Source of the DNA: Diphasiastrum complanatum | Lineage: Eukaryota; Streptophyta; Lycopodiopsida; Lycopodiales; Lycopodiaceae | NCBI GenBank assembly: GCA_029204225.1 | Contig: CM055097.1 | Location: forward strand, 68,061,240-68,125,239 | Reading direction: 5' to 3' | DNA: 64,000 bases | Shown: in pieces, positions 56,026 to 64,000 of the stretch | How the letters are laid out: each line of letters begins with the position of its first letter | Position numbering within the stretch: position 1 is the first letter of the stretch | Made by a program: the position numbers and the translations under genes | The notes under the pieces: generated by a model | What the model was told of the DNA's origin: nothing | Seen by the model: the letters and a program-made list of their open reading frames with translations, nothing else | Database searches by the model: none

Positions 56026-56395
56026 TTAGAGGAGTTTTGAGCTCCAAAAAGACCCTTTAACAATTCGTGCAAGATGTAGTTTATATTATTAAAATATTAT
56101 AACACTAATACCTTGCACTTGCCATAACTTTTTAATTGTAGCTCAAAAGTATGTCATGTAACATATTATTGGAAAGCCCTTGTTGAGGGCTTTCCAATGC
56201 ACTAAACTCCGCTAAATTCGGACTTACCACTAAAAAGTGCCATTTTTAGTGTGGAATCAAAATGTGGATTCAAAGGTTACGTAATGTAGATTTCAAATTT
56301 GAGTGTTTTGATTGGTCCATGTATAAGAAAAAATTGAGAAAACATATAAAAAGAATCTTTACAAAGGGTCTTTTTGGGATTTAGAACTCCTCTAA
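56026..56395. mobile_element. 370-bp MITE with 33-bp terminal inverted repeats
   Basis: Left end TTAGAGGAGTTTTGAGCTCC...AAAAAGACCCTTT; right end AAAGGGTCTTTTTGGGATTT...AGAACTCCTCTAA. The two are inverted copies with a few differences. The interior is non-coding and holds a perfect 13-bp hairpin (ATTGGAAAGCCCT at 56168-56180 and AGGGCTTTCCAAT at 56186-56198). It splits the integrase of the copia element at AYIQNKCRTH / KGLSNKTPYEVW. Two to three bases (AT, TA or TTA) could be the target duplication, which leaves mariner- or Harbinger-type families open. Confidence 0.85.
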
Positions 56396-56740
56396 TGAAA
56401 GGTCTCTCAAACAAAACACCATATGAAGTTTGGACATGCTCCAAACCATCATTATCGAACTTACGAGTTTTTGGATATATCGCTTATGCGCAAATACCAC
56501 AAGATCTCAGGAAGAAGCTCGACTTCCCGGAGTATCAAATCTATTTTCATCAGCTACACTACTTCAGATAAATCTTATAAGCTGTATGATCTTGTCGAAT
56601 CGAAGATATTCACTAGGCAGGATGTCATCTTTATTGAAGATCAGATTATCGACCTCAAAGGTATATGGCAAAGCTCATATAGCCGAACTATCGGAATCTC
56701 TCGAATTATCAAACTTTTCACTTCCCAAGTCGACTAGGTC
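56396..56740 (+). pseudogene. Copia integrase C-terminal part
   Basis: MKGLSNKTPYEVWTCSKPSL (bases 56394 on), SNLRVFGYIAYAQIPQDLRK and KLDFPEY. After a shift come SYTTSDKSYKLYDLVESKIF and TRQDVIFIEDQ. These match the region between the integrase core and RT of plant copia elements. It resumes the integrase broken at 56025. Confidence 0.88.
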
Positions 56741-56864
56741 TTAGCTCGTCTATTCCAGACGAACAACTTATCAACAGTGAATCCGGAGAAGATGATGTTG
56801 CAGTCCGGCGACTACAGCATGATGAAAATAATCAACTTCGCTCATTACCCAGAAGATCGACAAG

Positions 56865-57700
56865 AGTCAATAGACCACCTATAAGGTATATCGACGAGTC
56901 TGCATCTTATCTTATTCAAGAGCCGATTACTGTAAAAGAGGCACTCAGTCAGCCCGATTTCGATCTCTGGAAAGAAGCTATGGATAAAGAGTATTCATCT
57001 CTTATCAAGAACTAGACTTGGACTATTGTCGAATTACCTACCAGCAGAAATGTAGTTGATTGCAAATGGCTATTCAAAATCAAGTACAAGGCAGATGGAA
57101 GTATCAATTGAAGAAAGGCTTGACTTGTCACCAGAGGATTTTCTCAGGTACACAACATTGACTACATTGAGACTTTCAGTCCAGTAGTTAAACATTCTTC
57201 AATAAGCCTTCTATTGTCATATGTTGCTACATCATAATTTGGAAATACATCAAATGGATGTACAGACAGCATATCTTAATGGAGTTATCGAAGAAGACAT
57301 TTACATGCTACAACCCGAAGGTTATAACATTGAAGGTAAATAGAATCATGTATGTAAACTCCATAAAGCACTTTATGGCTTGAAGCAATTTGCTTGAGCA
57401 TGGTTTCAAAGGATCAATATTTTTCTTATCGATCACTACTATACACCAAGCGCTTCAGATTCTAATGTCTACTTCAAGTCAGTGCAACATTATTTTACTA
57501 TTATCACTTTGTATGTGGATGACACATTGCTTTTGAACAACAATATCGATCTAATAAAAGAAGCTAAGACAATGCTATCTTCTGAATTCGACATGACTGA
57601 TCTGGACAAAGCTCATTACTGTCTAGGTATTCAAATCAAAGAGACAGAAAACAAAAGTAGATTTATATTACTCAGCAAAGATATATTCACAATGTCTTAA
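56865..57700 (+). pseudogene. Copia reverse transcriptase
   Basis: RVT_2 domain: SAYLIQ-like lead, EPITVKEALSQPDFDLWKEA, MDKEYSSLIKN, a TAG (57013-57015), TWTIVELPTSRNVVDCKWLF and KIKYKADGSIN. Then a stop and frame changes are followed by EIHQMDVQTAYLNGVIEEDI (first catalytic Asp), HKALYGLKQ, LYVDDTLLLNNNIDLIKEAK (YVDD present) and LDKAHYCLGIQIKETENKSR. At least five stops or shifts inactivate it. Confidence 0.9.
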
Positions 57701-57799
57701 TCAAATATAATTTGATGAATTGAAAATTAGCTCTCTCACCGATGGAACCAGGACTCAAGATGTCGAAGGACCAATGTCCCCGAACAATCGAAGAGAAGG

Positions 57800-58496
57800 A
57801 GTAGATGTGTGACTATCCTTATCATTCAATAATAGGATCTCTTATGTACGTGATGATCTGTACCAGACCAGACATAGCTTTTGCAGTCACGTCCTTAAGT
57901 CAATTTATGACTAATCTTGGTTACACATTGGAAGGCTCTTATTAGAGTTTTGAGATATCTTCGAGCTACTATGGACTTTTGCATTTGTCATGGAGCAGTC
58001 GACAACGACAAACTCAATATTTTCAGTGGTTATTTAGATGCAAGTTGGGCAGGAGATGTAGACACTCACAAATTCACTTTTAGATTTACCTTCTTCCTCA
58101 ACAATGGTCCTATTTCATGGAATAGTCGCAAGCAAACTTCAATTGCTCTATCTTCTATTGAATTAGAGTATATTGCAGTCTCTCAAGCTACAATGGTTGA
58201 GAAACTTACTTTCAAATCTTAGTTTGAAACAATTTGCTCCGACAACTTTATTTTGTGATAATCAAAGTGTCATTCCTCTATCAACCAACCCTATATTTCA
58301 TTCTAGGAGTAAGCACATTGAAATTAAGTATCACTATATCAGAAGCAAAGTTCTCGACAAAGAGGTAAACTTGCAATCCTGTCGAACGCAAGAAATGACA
58401 ACGGATATTTTTACTAAAGCATTAAGCTTGGATGTACACAGAAAGTTTTGTGCAGAACTAAGTTTGAAGGTCAAAGCATTCATGGATTCAGACTAA
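57800..58496 (+). pseudogene. Copia RT tail and RNase H
   Basis: YPYHSIIGSLMYVMICTRPD and IAFAVTSLSQFMTNLG, then WKALIRVLRYLRATMDFCIC. RNase H follows: GYLDASWAGDVDTHKFTFRF (Asp present), SIALSSIELEYIAVSQAT (Glu present) and, after a shift, CDNQSVIPLSTNPIFHSRSK (Asp present), HIEIKYHYIRSKVLDKEVNL and EMTTDIFTKALSLDVH. TAA at 58494 leads directly into the polypurine tract AAGGGGGAG (58495-58503). Confidence 0.9.
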
Positions 58497-58503
58497 GGGG
58501 GAG

Positions 58504-59436
58504 TGTTGGATTATTCTACTCTTGGTGTTGGATTATTCTACTCTTGGAGTGACTCAACTGAATAATCGATCTTTAATCGTCATCCACTCTATTATCCAGT
58601 TCTATAGTTCTCTTCATGTTTCTATACAATCTGTAGAAATACTTGGGAATCGCTCAACAGGTGGCTTCGACATATCGAACATCATCCGACATATCGACGA
58701 CGTCGACGAAAGTCGAAGACTTCGGTCATGTCATTGAAAGTCAATTATTGTTCCACTTGATATGAAGCTAAAGACTTGCCCTAATTGCTTTGCAAGTAAA
58801 TTTTTGAAAAATCCTAACTGGATGGATGCCAGCGCATTATTGCCAACTGGCTATTGCAATCTGCAACCTGATCAGCTATCCTTCTGGACATGCGTTAATT
58901 GCTTTAGTATAAATAGCTGATCATCAAAGACTTTAACAACTCTCTTTTCTCTTTAGAAAGTTTCTTTTAGAGTTCATTAGAGTATTGCTATTCACGCTTA
59001 CGGCTTATCAACGGAAGTGCATCAGACAGAGTTTTCAGCTACTCAGAGATAGCTTAGAGTACGCGATTTCTATCAGCAATTGTCTTGTGCTCTCATCATC
59101 TGATTTGTACATGCTAGTTACTCAATCTATCCTTTATTGCGTTTAGTATTGTGTCAGAATGTATGCATCTCTGTGATTGTTTGTAACTGATAAATCTCTT
59201 ATTGTTTTGTCTGATAATTCAATGCTTCATTGTTTGGCTACGAAATCACTATAGTGCTAACGATTTCAAAGTTGTTGCTATAAGATTGAACGTGACTTCT
59301 GTCATTATAGCTTTGTTCAATATTGACAGGCGTAGTCATGCATTAGGAAAGGAGGCTAATTCCGCTGCGCTCGATAAGTCGCTTATAGTCTTCGACTTGT
59401 CAAATCGACTCACTTCACCTCCCTCTTTTTCCAACA
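58504..59436 (+). mobile_element. 3' LTR of the plus-strand copia
   Basis: Starts at TGTTGGATTATTCTACTC (58504) right after the polypurine tract and ends CTTTTTCCAACA (59436), 933 bp, with TGTTGGA/TCCAACA inverted ends. Its first 22 bp are duplicated head-to-tail (58504-58525 and 58526-58547). A TATAAATA box lies at 58909-58916. There is a TCGA-rich patch at 58665-58730. No 5' LTR of this family is in the window. It is followed by CCCTC. Confidence 0.85.
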
Positions 59437-61640
59437 CCCTCATTATCCATTCATTATCGTACTCATCCAACAGTTCTTTGCCATTTCATGAAGAATGAAA
59501 TTTTGTTGTCTTTTTCCAATTTCCCTTTCAAAACTTTGTTACTACTAAGGTTGTGTGTGTGTGTGTGGGGGGGGGGGGAGTGTTCTCTTGGCCGGTAAGT
59601 GCTATGATATTGAATTTCGGTTCATGCAAATTGCCATACTTTTGTGTCCATATTTTTTATTTCTTGTTTTTTAGTGTTGGACTACTGCTTCCTTTTCCTA
59701 GTAGTTTGAACAGTCGTTAGATATCGTTATGTCGATTCATCTGAGTGTTTTTGCTGCTAACAGCTCAAGTATTACGATTTCAGATATTCAAGTAGTCGAT
59801 GACAAACTAGGGCAATCTTGGACCAAAACTGACCATCTTTGAAAAGCGTAGAGATTTTTCTATTTGTAACAATATTTTTCAATACATCAAAATGGTGCTC
59901 GACATTGCTGGCATTTTACTTCCGGGCCAATTCTAAGACCATAAAAACTTCTAGTAGTAGCCACATTCAGACAGGCCGGGACCTACTTCTAAATAAAATT
60001 GCATATTTTCTCGGTCTGATATTCGTCAAATATTTTTTGATGGTGCATGAAAACTTCATGAAGTTCTATTCTGTAACTATCAAAATTTCCTTCTAGCCAC
60101 TTTAAGGGACGACTAGGACCCCCATGATATCTTCATTTTGTGTCATTTATATGTAATTTTGTCGATATACATACCTTCTACGTTGAGTAATTTGTTGAGT
60201 TGAGCCTATCACTTCCTTCCAATATGATTCCTCCATGATTAATCATGCTGAAATATGACAGCTCTATGACTTTGGACCTTTTCTAATGCACTTTAGCACT
60301 CACTTGACTCTCAAAAAACGAAAGAAAAATGAAATCACAAAGATTTAGAAGTTTCTAATACTATCTTCTAATGAAACTAATTGACAACTATGTTACTTTA
60401 TATAGAATCTTGATCAACACATGATCTTCCATCAATAAAATGAAACTCAGATCTGAAAAAGCATTGAACACACACTTGATTAAGTTTGGAAGTTTTTTAG
60501 CAAGAGGTCCAATCAAAACTTTCAAGATATAAATGCATTCAATATATTGAATCAACAAAAAAAAACTATATGCAAAATGTTGACAATCTTGCTCATCCAT
60601 CACCCCACAAAGGAGAGTGTTCATCCACAAGAAGAGCAATGCTCGGACACAAAAAAATTATTCATCCAAACTCACTATATTTGGTCACCTTTAACTCTGA
60701 TATTATGCGAAAAATGAGGATCCAAACATGATCTAATCATAGGGATCTATGCTTTGAATGATTGCACTAACCTCCACAAAGCAAACACAAATTTGCTACT
60801 ATGATCAAACAAACACCATACATGATTGAATAGATATAAAAGGTAGTTGAAGAATATTAAGATTTGATCTTTAGCTATTGTATATAGGTCGTAGAACACC
60901 CAAATCATCACTACGTCATTCATCATTAGCATTGAAAACTAGATACTTCAACAATCTCCACAACAAATGCAAACATGAGAACAAAATGATGATAGTAATT
61001 TCAATGAACAATCTCCAATACAATATTGGATTACTCAACCTTTTTCTCCACACATTTTTATCTATTTATAGGCATGATAGATGACTCTCCCTCCTCTCTC
61101 TAAAGTAATATAACCAAAATAAACAACTATGAATTCTACACTGCCAATATTGGATCATGTGGCCAATTTTACATTCTCACTATTTTTTATTTTTCAAAAG
61201 TATTATTCCAACTATTTGAATCTAAATAATTGAGCTCAAGTAGAATTTTGCTTAAATTTACGAAGTCCAAAAACTTTCCAAGTGCAATCGTGAGTGCAAA
61301 TTTATGATCCTACTTTGGTTGGTGTGAACAAGAAAAACCAAAAACATACACATGCTCAACTTTTTCAAGTTTTGAAGAAATGGTTTGTCCAGACTTGAAA
61401 AAAAATCAACCTATGGCTTCGATGTGAGCTAGATTAGAGCCTGTGGAACAGAACAACTCAGACAAATCCTCCATGTAGCTTTGATAACAATGCAACCATG
61501 ATAACAAGAACTGAGCACGAGTCACAGATCCTCCAAATAGGCATAGAAACCACAACGCACTCAAGAGATCCGCCACCAACAAGCTCTTTTTGTCATGTTT
61601 GTTTATTAGTAAAGTAGAGTCACGAATTGTGTTCCACCAT
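59437..61640. other. Long spacer, no gene seen
   Basis: AT-rich with no recognisable gene or element. The only structure is a (GT)n(G)n run at about 59548-59579. Short open frames here have no recognisable content. Confidence 0.45.
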
Positions 61641-61648
61641 CTCTATCC

Positions 61649-61800
61649 AAGACATGATAATGTGCAAATGCAACAAAAAGACATGATAATGTGCACATGC
61701 AACAAAAAGGCAGTGGCATTCACATCCACATGCAATCCAACATCATTATCCAAGACATGATAATGTGCACATGCAACAAAAAGGCACTGGCATTCCCGTC
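61649..61800. repeat. Short direct repeats, 31- and 75-bp spacing
   Basis: GACATGATAATGTGCA(A/C)ATG followed by CAACAAAAAG occurs at about 61651, 61680 and 61756. The last two also share GGCA(G/C)TGGCATTC. Local slippage-type duplication in spacer DNA. Confidence 0.85.
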
Positions 61801-62071
61801 CACATGCACATTCACATCCATCATACAATTTTTATCTATCATTTTAAATCCGAACACAAGCATGTCAAACTTGTTATGATTACAAAGAACCTTGCCTAAG
61901 ATGGGCGCCAACAAGATAACACCCTTATCCAACTGCCTTACATGGCTTATCCAACTGAGGTAAGGAGGGAGACACAGGGCTTAATGTCATTGGACTAAAT
62001 TAAACCTCTTTCATATAGTTCGAACCAGTACGGCGGTCCACGAAAATCTAGGCAAAAGGATGCTGAAGACG

Positions 62072-62079
62072 ACACGTGT
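62072..62079. promoter_or_regulatory. G-box (ACACGTGT) upstream of the OEP16-like gene
   Basis: A palindromic G-box in GACACGTGTT, about 830 bp before the coding start and roughly 150-500 bp before the probable leader. G-boxes bind plant bZIP/bHLH factors. Because the transcription start is unknown and such 8-mers occur by chance, this is only a candidate. Confidence 0.3.
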
Positions 62080-62289
62080 TTGGACACATGGCAAGACGCA
62101 TGCATATTGCCTTGCGTGTCAAAAACTCGGCTCTCTCTCCCGTTCATTAAAAAAGTGAACTTTTTATCGTCAAGAATTGCGAGCTCTCTTTCGGAAAAAT
62201 AAACAAACAATTGCAATCTATATCGTTTTCTCTCACGTTGATCGGGGAGTCTTCGCAACTTTGTGTTTAGCATTCATACTTTTGCTTCG

Positions 62290-62580
62290 GTTCTGACCGC
62301 TGGCTTCTCTTTGGTGAAGTAATACTTTGCTCCTTTCTTGCTGCATTACATTGTTGGCATCTCTTTTGTGAAGTAGTGCTCAAGTGTATTGGTTTTTATC
62401 GTTGCTAAAGTTATACCCTGTTGCAGTCTTGCATGAATGACATTGTTGGTAAGTTGCGCTGAAGCAGATTTGGTGCTTATTCTTGGTTTTAATCTTTGAA
62501 GTACTATTTTGCTCCATTCTTGCATGACATTGTTGACATCTCTTTTTGCTGAAGGGGATTTGGTGCTTATTCTTTTCGAT
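62290..62580 (+). repeat. Degenerate triple repeat in the probable leader
   Basis: A TTTGCTCC(T/A)TTCTTGC stretch, then GACATTGTTG(G/A)CATCTCTTT and GTGAAG recur around 62318-62372 and 62497-62550, with a partial copy at about 62420-62463. It lies in the presumed 5' untranslated region of the OEP16-like gene. Confidence 0.65.
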
Positions 62581-62615
62581 ATTTCTTGTCGGCTTCATAA
62601 AGGAGATTTGCAAAA

Positions 62616-62877
62616 GTAAGCTTCCTTTCACGCGTGATCTGCTGCTTAATGAAGATGTAACGTACAGTTCCCTTTTAACCGCTATGAAGGAATTTTTAGG
62701 TGTGTTGCATGTCGAGGAGTGCGTGTAAACTTAATTATTTAGTTAAAGGTGGTCTGTAGACATCCTTCAACCAGGAAGATATAGAACCTCCTTTGCTCTA
62801 CAGAAGATTCTCATAAGATATCTGCTTTGTTACATTGAAATTATAGAGACATAAATTCTTTACTTTGAGATTTCCAG
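62616..62877 (+). other. Possible 5'-UTR intron
   Basis: A good donor (CAAAA|GTAAGC, intron from 62616) and a pyrimidine-rich acceptor (TTTGAGATTTCCAG, ending 62877) bracket 262 bp just before the coding start. Introns in the 5' leader are common in plant genes. No transcript evidence is available, so this is an inference from splice consensus only. Confidence 0.4.
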
Positions 62878-62901
62878 GCCCTTGGAAGTCTTCGGATCAC
62901 A

Positions 62902-63015
62902 ATGCCGGAAGTTCGGGTGAACGCACATGGCAACTCTCCTTCGGTTGATGTACTTGTGGACACGGGAAACCCTCTGTTAAATCGTGTAGTTGATGGCTTT
63001 GTTAAAGTTGGCGGG
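62902..63015 (+). CDS. OEP16-like outer-envelope channel protein, exon 1
   Basis: The ATG at 62902 has A at -3 (CACAATGCC). It opens 38 codons: MPEVRVNAHGNSPSVDVLVD then TGNPLLNRVVDGFVKVGG, ending at a donor G|GTAAGG (63016). The segment V-D-x-G-N-P-x-L-N-x-x-V-D-x-F-x-K-x-G is the recognised N-terminal signature of plant OEP16, a Tim17/22/23-related four-helix channel of the plastid outer envelope. In the family it is linked to amino-acid passage and precursor import. Family members are about 140-150 residues, so only about a quarter of the protein is here and the other exons lie beyond 64000. Without a splice the frame would stop at 63054. The gene appears intact, unlike everything else in the window. 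Other Tim17-family members remain possible. Confidence 0.65.
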
Positions 63016-64000
63016 GTAAGGAATCTTTCTACTACATGCTTAAGTCTCTTCTAATTAGAATAACACTGTGTGCATCGTTCAGTATTCGTTTTGTTTGATA
63101 AATATGTCATTGCATCTGTTTTGCTGTATTTAGTTAGACCCACTTATATGCACGCTCTCTAGTAGTCAATTTGCCAGCGGGTGTGAAGCTCGTACGGTCT
63201 AATTGAAGCAAGACAGAAAGTTGAGCATCTGACAAGCATCTGACAAAATGCCTCCCTGCCACGTAACTGACATAGTACTCAATTTATTGCTAGTGTTTGT
63301 TCGTACGTTGCTTAAGTTGTCTCTCAGGAGGTATATAGTTGGATTATGTTTGTTGCAGGCGTTGCAGATTACAACATGCCTGAATAGTCACGTTTTACAA
63401 AATGCCTCTTACAAAATGTCTCAATTGTCATGTCCCGTAATTGACAGAATGCTGACTGCTAGTGTTTCATAACGCCGTGCGTTAGTTGTGATTCAGATGA
63501 TATATGATAAGATTATTTGGATGCAAGCCTCTGCCTCATTTTCACGTAATTGACGTAATTTATTGGATACTTACTTTACAGTAATGTCTTATAACACCAG
63601 ACCTAATTTGCGTTAAAGTCCTTATGTGATCTCACTATCTTTCGGCAAGAAAGAATTTCATCCGTCTTTTAAAGTTCCAATTCGATTCCATCATCCATTG
63701 TAGTCGTCTGTGTTTTTAGGACAGAATCCTCTCATTCTAAGTCTTTATTGAACGTAGAATGAAATAAATCCTTGTTTTAAAGCATTCGGAACATTTTGAA
63801 TTTGCATGTGCCAAGTTCTAAGCGCACTACCTGTACCAGGTAGGAGTACTGCATGCAGCTTCTCAAGAATGCACCAAGTTCCTTTTAAAGGGTAGATTTC
63901 CCACTATGTAGCTCTCTCAGAATTTATTGCTTTTGCATAGGGTTTTTAAGTAGCAGCATCGAATTGCTATGCTACTTATTTTGCTCTTATCAAATTTGTG
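63016..64000 (+). other. First coding intron of the OEP16-like gene (runs off the window)
   Basis: Begins GTAAGG. No second exon with OEP16 likeness was seen up to 64000. Inside, a segment of about 120 bp is duplicated with spacing about 170 bp (63241-63360 and 63411-63530). ACAAAATG(C/T)CTC, GTAA(C/T)TGACA and TGCTAGTGTTT are shared in order. Confidence 0.5.

Noticed and set aside
61995-62273. 92-codon minus-strand frame upstream of the OEP16-like gene
   Set aside because: It overlaps the probable promoter of the plus-strand gene, has no recognisable domain and is likely chance.

Overview
This window reads as nuclear DNA from a land plant with a large, repeat-rich genome. The evidence is copia elements primed by initiator tRNA-Met, Ty3/gypsy elements, a MITE, long GA/CT and AT microsatellites, GT-AG introns, and the first exon of a gene resembling the plastid outer-envelope channel OEP16. 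A gymnosperm or fern would fit the amount of decayed retroelement sequence, but nothing here fixes the species. No rRNA, tRNA, CRISPR array or bacterial-style operon was seen.

Layout. 1-9.0 kb: a truncated copia gag, two direct copies of a 1.3-kb non-coding repeat, two copies of one copia-type LTR, a cluster of four hairpins (4709-4951) and a minus-strand ORF of unknown function (5901-6305). 9.0-17.1 kb: a long field of GA/CT microsatellites mixed with many copies of a GGGTCTCCACCC hairpin, a decayed unknown gene ('family A', 11952-13779), a G-tract array and another decayed unknown gene. 17.2-20.4 kb: minus-strand copia remains, including an internally deleted element. 20.4-25.4 kb: a second, plus-strand copy of the family A C-terminus, a gypsy-type LTR start, a decayed gypsy RT/RNase H and a copia RT/RNase H piece. 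27.2-31.8 kb: a minus-strand gypsy gag-protease interrupted by a copia deletion derivative with a 5-bp target duplication, then a G-rich stretch with 51-bp and 25-bp tandem repeats.

32.0-36.5 kb holds a repeat-internal-repeat (A-B-A) non-coding element, and a B-A piece of the same family recurs at 45.2-47.6 kb. 37.5-43.0 kb is a minus-strand copia element with two LTRs, PBS and PPT but a depleted pol, lying beside a gypsy-type gag (43.0-44.4 kb). 50.1-50.6 kb is a small gene-like minus-strand locus with a plausible 102-nt intron. 51.0-54.8 kb holds two copia fragments of opposite strand joined at an LTR end. 54.8-59.4 kb is a plus-strand copia pol with a 3' LTR, split by a 370-bp MITE. 59.4-62.0 kb looks empty. 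62.0-64.0 kb is the promoter, leader, first coding exon and start of an intron of the OEP16-like gene, which runs off the right edge.

The window therefore has one likely functional host gene at its right end. Two or three gene-like loci of unknown function may be captured, relic or transposon-borne, and the rest is retroelement sediment with nested insertions. All pol and gag frames have stops or frameshifts except short runs, so no complete autonomous element is present.
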